From an uncultured Prochlorococcus sp. (GTDB taxonomy: Bacteria; Cyanobacteriota; Cyanobacteriia; PCC-6307; Cyanobiaceae), in assembly GCA_902537445.1 (NCBI GenBank), contig CACBBI010000004.1, positions 1-63,313 on the forward strand: a stretch of DNA of 63,313 nucleotides. The letters are read 5' to 3'. The notes under the pieces were generated by a model. It was given only the letters and a program-made list of their open reading frames with translations, was not told the origin of the DNA and made no database searches. Numbering within the stretch: position 1 is the stretch's first letter; each line of letters begins with the position of its first letter. Of the stretch, positions 34,281-41,827 are shown one piece after another. The translations under genes and the position numbers were made by a program.

Positions 34281-34571
34281 TTACAGGAATTTATTAGTAA
34301 CAATTTGCCAACCTCCTGAAATTAATTCATTCCATGTTTCACAAGCACACTCAATAGAATGAAGTCTTGAATTTTTAATTTGGGCTGGTTCACCCAATTC
34401 ATTTGCATAGAAAAGATGAGTATATACTTTTAAGTTATTAGATACAGATTTCTTATAACTCTCAAAAAAAATTAATAAACCACTTTTTTGGTTAAACAAC
34501 CAGCCAGTTGGGGGGTCAATAAGGCTGCCACGATAAAAACAAGTCCGAACATTAGCGACTCCTGAAGTCAT
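34281..34571 (-). CDS. DUF1651 protein, copy A
   Basis: The conserved part runs from PTGWLFNQKSGLLIFFESY through FYANELGEPAQIKNSRL to TWNELISGGWQ, the DUF1651 pattern (GWL..., GEPxxIK, W..L..GW). The family is typical of marine picocyanobacteria and its function is unknown. The ATG at 34571 lines up with the one proposed for copy B (MTSGVANV versus MTLGGANV), but it may sit at or before the transcription start. A 26-codon ORF with its own ribosome site is nested in another frame of its first 100 bases. Confidence 0.75.
   Translation of the reverse strand: MTSGVANVRTCFYRGSLIDPPTGWLFNQKSGLLIFFESYKKSVSNNLKVYTHLFYANELGEPAQIKNSRLHSIECACETWNELISGGWQIVTNKFL
34472..34552 (-). CDS. Nested hydrophobic micro-ORF A (26 aa)
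   Basis: AGGAG lies 6 bases before the ATG at 34552. The 26 codons read MFGLVFIVAALLTPQ, then LAGCLTKKVVY. Copy B at 36917-36997 has the same length with no gap and shares MFGL.F.......PQ..GCL. The differences are almost all hydrophobic swaps, whereas the overlapping DUF1651 frame changes unlike residues. The hydrophobic stretch ending in AGC resembles a lipobox. Confidence 0.5.
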   Translation of the reverse strand: MFGLVFIVAALLTPQLAGCLTKKVVY

Positions 34572-34575
34572 AAAG

Positions 34576-34593
34576 ATAATACAGTTGTACTAT
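34576..34593. promoter_or_regulatory. LexA-like operator of DUF1651 copy A
   Basis: ATAATACA-GT-TGTACTAT; read on the minus strand the core is AGTACA-AC-TGTATT. It resembles the cyanobacterial LexA box (AGTAC...GTACT type) with one base off. Identical arms occur at copy B. On the minus strand the right arm contains TATTAT, a plausible -10, so binding would block transcription. Confidence 0.5.
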
Positions 34594-34764
34594 TAATATA
34601 AATGTACTAGTCTTGTGCGTCAAGTGCTCTTCGAAGTAATTATTTAAATACTAAAATTACTTTTCCAGAAATAATCAGCCGTAAACTTCTTATTTGGTAA
34701 TAGTGTATACAAGTAACACCTTAAAAAGGGAAATAACATTAAAGAGTATATCCAGAAGAATGCA

Positions 34765-35001
34765 ATGTATCGAAATCCCTTCTATTTAGGATGGAATAAA
34801 GGTTGGTCTTTTTTATTTTTTTTAGAGGGTGGCATTGCAAGAATTGAAGCAAAAGGTTTTGGTATATCTATTACCACAAAAGTTGAGAAAGGAGAATCAC
34901 TCCTAGAATCTGCGGATAGATTAGTCTCGAAAGAGCAAAGGATTAGAAAATCAAGATATTATTCTTGGGTTAAATCTATTAATGAAAAAACAATAAATTA
35001 A
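34765..35001 (+). CDS. Hypothetical protein (78 aa)
   Basis: A basic ORF with an aromatic N terminus (MYRNPFYLGWNKGWSFLFFL) and a soluble remainder (RIEAKGFGISITTKVEKGES). LFFLEGG recalls FAFLEGG in the gene at 28854. It lies divergent from the DUF1651 copy A promoter. The function is unknown. Confidence 0.55.
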   Translation: MYRNPFYLGWNKGWSFLFFLEGGIARIEAKGFGISITTKVEKGESLLESADRLVSKEQRIRKSRYYSWVKSINEKTIN

Positions 35002-35070
35002 GCAATTCTTCAATTACTAAAGTAATTTGTTGACAATCAATTTAAAATAGAAATTAATTATTTATTTTTC

Positions 35071-35328
35071 GTGTCCAATAAATTTTATGAATGGTGGAAA
35101 AACCATAGAAAGGTGTTGACCTATGGAGCTTTTATCATCTTGTTTGGTTTTTATTTATCTCCTGTTGTCAAAGAAGCAAAATACAAAAACCAATGTATTA
35201 AGTACTCTACTAAAGGAGCTTTAACTAAATTTAATAAGGACGATATAGGAGAAACTTTACTAGAGGAAACAGGTTTGAACATTGATGAACTAGCAAAGAT
35301 TGAAGGTTATAAGAATTGCATTAATTAA
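35071..35328 (+). CDS. Small membrane-anchored protein, YxxPVxKxAK family (85 aa)
   Basis: The start is GTG. A basic N terminus (WWKNHRKVLT) precedes one helix (YGAFIILFGFYLSPVV) and an exterior domain with two cysteines (KNQCIKYS, YKNCIN). It shares Y..PV.K.AK.K..C at the end of the helix with the gene at 6344, so the two are probably paralogues. The function is unknown. Confidence 0.6.
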   Translation: MSNKFYEWWKNHRKVLTYGAFIILFGFYLSPVVKEAKYKNQCIKYSTKGALTKFNKDDIGETLLEETGLNIDELAKIEGYKNCIN

Positions 35329-35358
35329 AAAGTTCGCAAAAATTACACTGAGTTTTAA

Positions 35359-35565
35359 ATGATTAAAGGCATGTTTAAACTTATTTTATTAATATTATTA
35401 TTTGGATTTATATCAATAAGCCCCAAAACAAGATATTTGGTTGGCATAACTCTTAAAGAAATTTCTTCATTTCTTTTGTGGACTGTTAAATATGAAGATA
35501 GAGAAAAATGGATCATAGATAAACCAAGCTGGACACCTAGCCAAAAACTTAAGCCATCGTATTAA
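35359..35565 (+). CDS. Small membrane protein (68 aa)
   Basis: One N-terminal helix (LILLILLFGFISIS) is followed by an amphipathic segment (GITLKEISSFLLWTVKY) and a tail rich in Trp/Lys (KPSWTPSQKLKPSY). It ends directly at the ATG of the LigA-like gene (TAA-ATG), so the two are probably co-translated. Confidence 0.55.
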   Translation: MIKGMFKLILLILLFGFISISPKTRYLVGITLKEISSFLLWTVKYEDREKWIIDKPSWTPSQKLKPSY

Positions 35566-36315
35566 ATGAAGACTTATTTAGAAGAACGAATTGAATGGTA
35601 TGACGATAATTATAGAAATGGTAATGCTTTAATCTCTGATAAGGAGTTCGACCAACTTGAAAAAAATTTATTAAGAACTAAACCTAATTGTGATTACTTT
35701 AAAAAGAAAAATAAACTAGTTTTACCTTCATTAGAAAAGGATTCAACAGATGAATTCTTGAAAGGATTATTAGCAGATACCAGATTATTAATTGAACCAA
35801 AAATTGATGGTTGTGCTGTTGCTCTGCAATATAGGGATGGAACCTTGGAGAAAGCAATTTCAAGAAAAGGGACAGATGTTACTAGTAAACTTTTTAAAGT
35901 CCAAGACATTCCCAATAATCTCCCTTTACGAGGAGTTCTTCAAGTTAGAGGTGAATTATACGCACCAAACCAAAGTCCAAATATCTCCCAGAGAATCTCT
36001 GCTGGATTTCTAAGAGCTAAAGAGGGATTTTCTGAAAGTCTTAGCTTCTGCGCATTTCAAATACTTAATTCAACACTTAACCAATATGAGTCCAAAAAGA
36101 GTCTTTCAAAGCTTGGCTTCACGATCCCTCAGGATATTTCATGCAACTTTACGAACCAAGTTGAATTATTTAGAAAACGATGGCTAGAAGGGAAGCTTTT
36201 TAGTAAATATCCAACAGATGGAATAGTAGTAAAAATAAATTCTAGAAAATTACAATTGATTAGAGAAAAATCAAATTTAGATTATCCTTATTGGCAAGTG
36301 GCAATAAAACGTTAA
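35566..36315 (+). CDS. Stand-alone NAD-dependent DNA ligase adenylation domain (LigA-like)
   Basis: The 249 residues comprise an N-terminal Ia-like segment (EERIEWYDDNYRNGNALISD, KEFDQLEKNL), then the nucleotidyltransferase core. That core has the adenylation motif EPKIDGCAV (KxDG lysine at about 80), RGEL, and TDGIVVKIN near the end, closing at PYWQVAIKR. A full LigA is about 670 residues; the OB fold, zinc finger, helix-hairpin-helix and BRCT domains are absent. The frame ends at a clean stop, not in a frameshift I can see. It may still form ligase-AMP but probably cannot seal nicks on its own. A 37-codon ORF overlaps its stop. Confidence 0.85.
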   Translation: MKTYLEERIEWYDDNYRNGNALISDKEFDQLEKNLLRTKPNCDYFKKKNKLVLPSLEKDSTDEFLKGLLADTRLLIEPKIDGCAVALQYRDGTLEKAISRKGTDVTSKLFKVQDIPNNLPLRGVLQVRGELYAPNQSPNISQRISAGFLRAKEGFSESLSFCAFQILNSTLNQYESKKSLSKLGFTIPQDISCNFTNQVELFRKRWLEGKLFSKYPTDGIVVKINSRKLQLIREKSNLDYPYWQVAIKR

Positions 36316-36428
36316 TGGAATTAATACACCAGATTTTTCCTGCTTGGCATATTTACTTAGATATGTTTTTAGTTGGCTTTGCAACTTATGGTTTTCTAAG
36401 AATTAAGAAAAAAATAAAAACTAAATAA
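36315..36428 (+). CDS. Membrane micro-protein (37 aa) coupled to the LigA-like gene
   Basis: The ATG shares one base with the LigA-like stop (TAATG). The 37 codons are one helix (IYLDMFLVGFATYGFL) and a basic tail RIKKKIKTK. The function is unknown. Confidence 0.45.
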   Translation: MELIHQIFPAWHIYLDMFLVGFATYGFLRIKKKIKTK

Positions 36429-36437
36429 AGTTTTAAA

Positions 36438-36590
36438 TCATCCGTGGTCCTTAAGCATGGATTTAAGTTGCTCGCTGTCTAATTGTTCAAGATAATTTCT
36501 CATTGCCAGCCAAGATCTTCTACTTTCTAACTTTCCACTTTGCTTAAATAAATTTGCGGAAACTTGATCTATCAATTCTTTATGATTCAT
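36438..36590 (-). CDS. Small helical protein (50 aa)
   Basis: The 50 codons form a soluble helical protein (MNHKELIDQVSANLFKQSGK, then LAMRNYLEQLDSEQLKSML). Its start overlaps the 46-codon gene end by 11 bases. It is the third gene of the DUF1651 copy B transcript. Confidence 0.55.
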   Translation of the reverse strand: MNHKELIDQVSANLFKQSGKLESRRSWLAMRNYLEQLDSEQLKSMLKDHG

Positions 36591-36720
36591 ATTTATATTC
36601 TTCATCGAGTTCAATTACAAAACCATTAAAAAATTCTGCTAATAATTTTGATGGGTCTTGTATAGATATCTTTCTATCTGCTTTTGATAGTTTCTTTTTG
36701 ATTGGATTTAAGTTAGTCAT
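36580..36720 (-). CDS. Small acidic-tailed protein (46 aa)
   Basis: The 46 codons have a basic N terminus (MTNLNPIKKKLSKADRK) and an acidic end (FNGFVIELDEEYKYES). It lies 2 bases after the DUF1651 copy B stop and overlaps the next gene, so it is in one operon. The function is unknown. Confidence 0.55.
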   Translation of the reverse strand: MTNLNPIKKKLSKADRKISIQDPSKLLAEFFNGFVIELDEEYKYES

Positions 36721-36722
36721 AC

Positions 36723-37016
36723 TTATTCAGGTAATTCAAGTTCTTCAAAAGTCCAACCTTCTAATTGAAGGTCATGCCATTTATCCCAAGCATTATCCAA
36801 ATACATTTGAGTGGATGATTTAATTGCCATTGGCTCGCCAAGATCATTTGCATAATATGTATGAGCAAAAATTCTCATACTATTTCTTGGAGATTTTTTA
36901 TTCCTTAGAAATAAAATTAATCTGCTGCGGTCTGGGCTAAGCAACCAACCACTTGGGGACTCATTACGATAACCGTAAGAAAAATTAGTCCAAACATTAG
37001 CTCCTCCTAAAGTCAT
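36723..37016 (-). CDS. DUF1651 protein, copy B
   Basis: The conserved part SGWLLSPDRSRLILFLRN, then YYANDLGEPMAIKSS and KWHDLQLEGWTFEEL, is the DUF1651 pattern. I take the ATG at 37016 (MTLGGANV) because it aligns with copy A; an ATG 15 bases further upstream is possible. Both copies have the same operator and the same nested ORF. It heads an operon with two small genes. How the domain is started is unclear if transcription begins at about 37015. Confidence 0.75.
   Translation of the reverse strand: MTLGGANVWTNFSYGYRNESPSGWLLSPDRSRLILFLRNKKSPRNSMRIFAHTYYANDLGEPMAIKSSTQMYLDNAWDKWHDLQLEGWTFEELELPE
36917..36997 (-). CDS. Nested hydrophobic micro-ORF B (26 aa)
   Basis: AGGAGG lies 5 bases before the ATG at 36997. 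The 26 codons read MFGLIFLTVIVMSPQ, then VVGCLAQTAAD. It has exactly the same length as copy A. Of the first 20 positions 10 are identical and nearly all others are like-for-like hydrophobic changes. It overlaps the first third of DUF1651 in a different frame. Confidence 0.5.
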   Translation of the reverse strand: MFGLIFLTVIVMSPQVVGCLAQTAAD

Positions 37017-37022
37017 TACTGT

Positions 37023-37040
37023 ATAATACATGTGTACTAT
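37023..37040. promoter_or_regulatory. LexA-like operator of DUF1651 copy B
   Basis: ATAATACA-TG-TGTACTAT; the two 8-base arms are identical to those at 34576-34593 and only the two central bases differ. The flanking sequence on the minus strand (TTTATATTAATAG) is also shared, so the whole promoter is duplicated. The regulator is inferred from the box shape only. Confidence 0.5.
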
Positions 37041-37142
37041 TAATATAAATACATTAGAAATGGGTCGTCAAGTGTTTTGGCAAATAAATTATTTACACTG
37101 ATAGAGAATAAAAGTAGCTCAGTTATTCATAAAAAATAAAAT

Positions 37143-37181
37143 ACCTACCAAAAGGCTTTTATAACAAGCATTTTGATAGGT
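37143..37181 (-). terminator. Stem-loop with T-run on the minus strand
   Basis: ACCTACCAAAA (37143-37153) pairs with TTTTGATAGGT (37171-37181) with a single mismatch that becomes G-U in the minus-strand RNA. On that strand ATTTTATTTTTT follows. It could end a minus-strand transcript from purK and/or the structured RNA next to it. Confidence 0.6.
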
Positions 37182-37355
37182 AACACCGGACCCCCGTCAG
37201 TTCTCTGCTGCATCGACCTGGAAATGCCAGAAGAGGATTCAAAGTGGGCTTTCGTTTCCGATTACAAGATCGGTTTACTACCGCATCACGACAGTCTCCT
37301 CATGTCGAAAGAGAGTCAGATCAGAGCACATAAAGAAGAACTTAACCAAAGATCC
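37171..37355. ncRNA. ssaA: Candidate 6S RNA (ssaA / Yfr7) beside purK
   Basis: This roughly 185-base stretch is clearly richer in G and C than its surroundings and folds as a rod. The pairs are TTCTCT with AGAGAG, TCGAC with GTCGA and GAGGA with TCCTC, with local hairpins CTGG-AAATG-CCAG and CCGAT-TACAAG-ATCGG near the middle. To my knowledge the cyanobacterial 6S RNA gene lies next to purK and is about 185 bases long. The strand is not settled. A -10-like TATAAC (37160-37165) favours plus; the terminator at 37143-37181 and co-orientation with purK favour minus. An 81-codon frame across it is probably fortuitous. Confidence 0.55.
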
Positions 37356-37380
37356 AGTGATCTAACTCTAACTTATTTTT

Positions 37381-38571
37381 TTATGCATTTGGAGATGGCC
37401 AAATGTCTCTTACCATAGTTAATAAAATTTGAGCTTCATCATATCTTTCTAAATGCGTTTTACCATTTAATAAAAATGTGATGTGAGCCATTTTTCTTCC
37501 CAGAATTTCGCGAGATTTGCCATAACAATGAATATTAGAACCCTCAATTTCAGATAACATTTTAATTCTGGTTTCCATTGAGATTGGGAAATTCTTTTTT
37601 AACCCCAGTAGATTTATCATAATTGCACCTTCACAGTTCATTTTAATTTCAGGTGGCATTATCCCAGAAGAAATGCAAACATATTGATCAAACTGACTTG
37701 AAGTGCAAGCTTCAATAGAGAAATGAGCTGAGTTATGTGTTCTAGGAGCTATTTCATTAATTAAAAGACCATTATCTCCATAGAAGAATTCAATAGCTAA
37801 AACTCCAACATAATTAAGTTCATTGACTATTGAAGAGAAAATATTTATTGCAAATAAGTTCAAATCATATTCATTTGTTCCAGGTGCAAGAACCCAATCA
37901 CAAACATGGTTTGATTGGAACGTCTCAACTATTGGAAAGAATCTTATCTTACCAGTCCTATCTCTCGAACCAACAAGAGCCAGTTCTTTTTCATACTCTA
38001 TCCATTCTTCTATTAACCATTCATTAGAACTATTCTCTGTTAAAAAAGAATCTAAATCTTCTTTTGTCTTTATTTTTCTGTTCCCTTTGCCGTCATATCC
38101 ACCTTTATTTGATTTTGCCATTAGAGGAAAAGTCCAATTATTGATTTCCTCATCGGAGAGATTTTTAAAATCTTCAATACTTATCCATTTTGGGCAGGGA
38201 ATATTCATTCTATCTATTAATTTTTTTTGAGAAAACCTATCTACTAATGGCTTAATTGCATTAAGGCTTGGAACAAAAATATCTTTATTGTCAATTAAAT
38301 TTAATTTATCAATTTTTATCCATTCATTTTCAAAAATTATTTTTTCACACTCATTAATTAATGATTTATTACCTCTTATCTTTAAAGGATCAGCTTCTAT
38401 GACATGATCTGCTTTTAAACCAGCAGGATCATCACAAGATTTTGTTTGCACACATACTTCTAGATCTCTTTTTTTTGCTGCCTCGGTTAACATCAAAGCA
38501 AGTTGACCACCTCCAATTATTCCTAGGGAATAATTTTTCTTAATATCGTTTATATTTTTTTTAAAACTCAT
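37381..38571 (-). CDS. purK: 5-(carboxyamino)imidazole ribonucleotide synthase PurK
   Basis: The 396-residue ATP-grasp enzyme has GIIGGGQLALML (17-28), the ATP-grasp stretch MAKSNKGGYDGKGN, IEEWIEYEKELALV and NEIAPRTHNSAHFSIEA. It makes N5-CAIR from AIR, bicarbonate and ATP in purine synthesis. It is divergent from aroB with a 125-base gap. Its 3' end faces the candidate 6S RNA. Confidence 0.97.
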   Translation of the reverse strand: MSFKKNINDIKKNYSLGIIGGGQLALMLTEAAKKRDLEVCVQTKSCDDPAGLKADHVIEADPLKIRGNKSLINECEKIIFENEWIKIDKLNLIDNKDIFVPSLNAIKPLVDRFSQKKLIDRMNIPCPKWISIEDFKNLSDEEINNWTFPLMAKSNKGGYDGKGNRKIKTKEDLDSFLTENSSNEWLIEEWIEYEKELALVGSRDRTGKIRFFPIVETFQSNHVCDWVLAPGTNEYDLNLFAINIFSSIVNELNYVGVLAIEFFYGDNGLLINEIAPRTHNSAHFSIEACTSSQFDQYVCISSGIMPPEIKMNCEGAIMINLLGLKKNFPISMETRIKMLSEIEGSNIHCYGKSREILGRKMAHITFLLNGKTHLERYDEAQILLTMVRDIWPSPNA

Positions 38572-38696
38572 AGCATGATTTTATTACCATTTCTAATTCT
38601 TAACAACTGAATTTTTAAGGATCTAGAGCTTAGATTTTGCTAATATATAAAGTATTTAATACCAAATATTTATAAATTTTAACTAGGTAATCAATT

Positions 38697-39788
38697 GTGA
38701 ATAAGAGAAAAATATTAGTCCCATTAGGTGATGAGTCATACGAAGTAACTCTAGAAGCTGGGATACTGAATAATATCAGCGAAGAACTTTTAAAAATTGG
38801 AATAACAAAGAATAGAAAAATACTTGTTATTTCAAATGAAGAAATATCAAATTTGTATGGAGAAAAATTTTTAAATAATTTAAAGGATAATAAATTTCAG
38901 GCCAAAATGTTTCTTATCAAGGCTGGAGAATCATATAAAAACTTAAGAACCTTAAGTGAAATATATGATGTAGCATTTGAATTTGGCTTAGATAGAAATT
39001 CAATAATTATTGCCCTTGGAGGAGGAATTGTTGGAGATGTAAGTGGTTTTGCAGCTGCGACTTGGCTGAGAGGTGTCGAATATATTCAAATTCCAACAAC
39101 ATTGTTATCAATGGTTGATTCATCTGTGGGAGGGAAAACAGGAGTAAATCATCCAAAAGGTAAGAATTTAATTGGAGCTTTCAATCAACCTAAAGCAGTT
39201 TTTATTGATCCAGAAACTTTAAAAAGTTTGCCCAAAAGAGAATTTAGTGCAGGCATGGCCGAAGTAATAAAATACGGAGTAATAAGTGATAAAGAACTTT
39301 TCGAATACTTAGAAATTGAAAAAAACAAAAATGAACTTATAAATCTCAAAAATGAATATCTAATTAAAATAATTAATAGTTCAATTAAAACAAAGTCTCA
39401 TATTGTTTCTCAAGACGAACATGAAAATGGTGTTAGAGCAATATTGAATTATGGACATTCTTTTGGTCACGTTATTGAAAATTTATGTGGATACGGCAAA
39501 TTTCTACATGGTGAGGCAATATCCATTGGTATGAATATTGCGGGGAAAATAGCAATTGAGAAAGGGTTATGGTCTAAAGAAGAATTACAGAGACAGCAAA
39601 TTCTCTTAGAGAGTTATGATCTCCCTACCGAGATCCCCAAAATAAATAAAGAAGACGTTCTAACAATCCTTATGGGCGATAAAAAAGTTCGTGATGGCAA
39701 AATGAGATTTATATTACCGAAAGAAATTGGTGCTGTTGATATATATGATGACGTAGAAGATTCATTATTTTTAAAGTTTTTCTCTTAA
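38697..39788 (+). CDS. aroB: 3-dehydroquinate synthase
   Basis: The 363 residues show the NAD loop [21 protein letters not shown], the metal and substrate site [20 protein letters not shown] (lysine-rich) and two His ligands in [11 protein letters not shown] and [10 protein letters not shown]. It catalyses the second step of the shikimate pathway. The start is GTG at 38697 with AGG 12 bases before it. It is convergent with the methyltransferase (4-base overlap). Confidence 0.97.
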   Translation: MNKRKILVPLGDESYEVTLEAGILNNISEELLKIGITKNRKILVISNEEISNLYGEKFLNNLKDNKFQAKMFLIKAGESYKNLRTLSEIYDVAFEFGLDRNSIIIALGGGIVGDVSGFAAATWLRGVEYIQIPTTLLSMVDSSVGGKTGVNHPKGKNLIGAFNQPKAVFIDPETLKSLPKREFSAGMAEVIKYGVISDKELFEYLEIEKNKNELINLKNEYLIKIINSSIKTKSHIVSQDEHENGVRAILNYGHSFGHVIENLCGYGKFLHGEAISIGMNIAGKIAIEKGLWSKEELQRQQILLESYDLPTEIPKINKEDVLTILMGDKKVRDGKMRFILPKEIGAVDIYDDVEDSLFLKFFS

Positions 39789-40975
39789 AGCAAACAGGTT
39801 GAATTTATATTCATTTTCTTATCATTAAACTTTTTAAAAACAAACCACTTAAAATCCCCTAAACAAACAGGATCAACGAGTCTAAGTAATGCCTCTCTTC
39901 TTAGAAGGGCATTTGATAAATCCACTTTAATTTCTTTCTGAATCCCATAAAGTCTCTCTGCCAATCCAAGTGCCAACAAAGCCTCTCCTTGTTTAGTTAT
40001 TCCAACAGTATCAAATCCAAGAGTCTCAGCATCATTAATTAAAGTTTCTATGCACACATGAGATGTTAAATCGCAATTTCCAGGAGAATCTAGGACATTA
40101 TTCGTTATTTTTTGATTTTCATAAGAAACTATCGTCCCATCAGAATTCTTAGAGGTGTAGTATTTTTTGGCTTCTTTAGCGTAATCAATTATCAATAAAA
40201 TACCATTATTAATTTTTTGATAAATAGCTTTTAACCATTTTGAGTTATCTATATGCCATTCTGTCGTCCATCCTTCAAGTGCATCTTCAGGCGGAATAGT
40301 GATTCCCAACTCACTTTTAGCAAGTTCAATACTTTTTCTCAATTCACTTGTAATTGGCATTGCATCAAAATATAATTTATGAGATTTTTTGTCTATAGAA
40401 ACTGCTTGTCGAAGTAATTTTCCTTTTGAGAAGGTTATTCTCTCTACTGGCAAAGCATCCAAAACCTCATTTGCAAGAACTATTCCATTTATATTATTTT
40501 CCTCTACTTCTTCCAAACCTTTCCATAAAATATCAATGCCTAAGTTTAAAAATTCTTCCAATTTATTTTTTTGTTTTTCTACCATCCCTTCATTAGGTTC
40601 AATGATTACAAAAGAAACTCCTTCCAAAAAATTCTTGTTATTTTCTAAAAAATATTTAATTAATCCACTCATAAAGCTTCCATCTCCTGCTCCAAATTCA
40701 ATTACAGCTAATTTCTGATTAGATAAAAAACTATTTTTGAACTGAATCAACCAATCTTCTATTTGTTTACCAACCAAAAAAGCAAAATCATCAGATAAAG
40801 AGGGTGATGTGACAAAATCTCCTCGAACGCCTAACTCAGCTTTACCGCTGCCGTAATAACCATTAATAGGATCATTTAATGCGAAATTCATAAAGTCGTA
40901 GAAACTTATAGTCCCACCCATTTTTATTATTTTTTTTACTAACCAATCTGGATTATTCGCGGGTAAGCTATTCAT
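39785..40975 (-). CDS. MidA/NDUFAF7-type SAM-dependent methyltransferase
   Basis: The 396 residues (COG1565 family) show the N-terminal substrate region [21 protein letters not shown], the SAM-binding [11 protein letters not shown] (about 111-121), [12 protein letters not shown] and [10 protein letters not shown]. In mitochondria the homologue methylates a complex I subunit arginine. A role with the NDH-1 complex in cyanobacteria is inference. It is monocistronic. Confidence 0.9.
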   Translation of the reverse strand: MNSLPANNPDWLVKKIIKMGGTISFYDFMNFALNDPINGYYGSGKAELGVRGDFVTSPSLSDDFAFLVGKQIEDWLIQFKNSFLSNQKLAVIEFGAGDGSFMSGLIKYFLENNKNFLEGVSFVIIEPNEGMVEKQKNKLEEFLNLGIDILWKGLEEVEENNINGIVLANEVLDALPVERITFSKGKLLRQAVSIDKKSHKLYFDAMPITSELRKSIELAKSELGITIPPEDALEGWTTEWHIDNSKWLKAIYQKINNGILLIIDYAKEAKKYYTSKNSDGTIVSYENQKITNNVLDSPGNCDLTSHVCIETLINDAETLGFDTVGITKQGEALLALGLAERLYGIQKEIKVDLSNALLRREALLRLVDPVCLGDFKWFVFKKFNDKKMNINSTCLL

Positions 40976-41006
40976 CGGCGAAAATATAAAGAGTCAAAAC
41001 TTATTT

Positions 41007-41804
41007 ATGCCTTCAAAGATTAACTATTTATTGGGAATATTTCTATCTATATTAGTTTTAATTTCACATAAACCCGTTTTCGCTATAAATAATCCAAATC
41101 TCTTACCAGAAGAAAAAACACCCGTAATTGACTTAGCTAAAACATTAAGCCCTAATCAGAAAAAATCTTTAGAGAACAATCTCAACAATCTAGAAATTGA
41201 AAGTGGGTGGAAAATTAAATATTTATCTCAATTTGAGAGTTCTCCTGGTAGTGCAATAAAGGACTATTGGGATTTAGATGAGACAAGTTTGTTAATAGTT
41301 GCAGATCCTAGAGGAGGAAATTTACTGAACTTTAACGTCGGAGAGGCTTATTTTAATTTTATGCCAAGGTTATTTTGGGTTGAACTTCAAACAAGATTTG
41401 GTAATCAATATTATGTGAAAGATCACGGTGAGGATGGCGCAGTATTGGATGCAATTAATTCCGTAAAGATTTGCCTTGAAAGAGGAGGGTGTCAAGTTGT
41501 CCCGGGCCTACCCAAAGAGCAATATATATGGACTTTATGTACATCTGTTCTTGGAGGTTTAGTAGCAGGTTTCGCTTCTGCTCCAAGAAAAGAAGGTCAA
41601 GTCATATCAATTGGATTTTTAGCTCTTCTCTCTCCTTTATGGGGAATGTTATTTGGAATTTTTGGTTTGGCACCGATAATATCCAGAACAAATGATTTAT
41701 TACCTTTATTTAAAAATGGTTTAGCTTTTGCAGCCGCAGGAATTGCGGGTTATATCTTGTCTCAAACATTATTTTCAAGATATGAAAAGCCCAAAAATAC
41801 TTAA
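41007..41804 (+). CDS. TPM-domain membrane protein (Psb32-like)
   Basis: The 265 residues comprise a signal peptide (INYLLGIFLSILVLISH...VFA), a TPM domain at about 35-160 (VIDLAKTLSPNQKKSLENNL, LLIVADPRGGNLLNFNVG), then several hydrophobic helices to the C terminus. TPM proteins of cyanobacteria and chloroplasts (Psb32/TLP18.3) assist photosystem II repair in the lumen. The extra membrane domain differs from plain Psb32, so the name stays tentative. Confidence 0.75.
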   Translation: MPSKINYLLGIFLSILVLISHKPVFAINNPNLLPEEKTPVIDLAKTLSPNQKKSLENNLNNLEIESGWKIKYLSQFESSPGSAIKDYWDLDETSLLIVADPRGGNLLNFNVGEAYFNFMPRLFWVELQTRFGNQYYVKDHGEDGAVLDAINSVKICLERGGCQVVPGLPKEQYIWTLCTSVLGGLVAGFASAPRKEGQVISIGFLALLSPLWGMLFGIFGLAPIISRTNDLLPLFKNGLAFAAAGIAGYILSQTLFSRYEKPKNT

Positions 41805-41827
41805 AATATGATCAAAAATATCTAATC

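Noticed and set aside
36554..36823. 89-codon plus-strand frame
   Set aside because: It is antisense to three packed minus-strand genes downstream of DUF1651 copy B.
37173..37418. 81-codon plus-strand frame
   Set aside because: It crosses a GC-rich, self-complementary segment that looks like a structured RNA and runs into the 3' end of purK; protein-like features are lacking.
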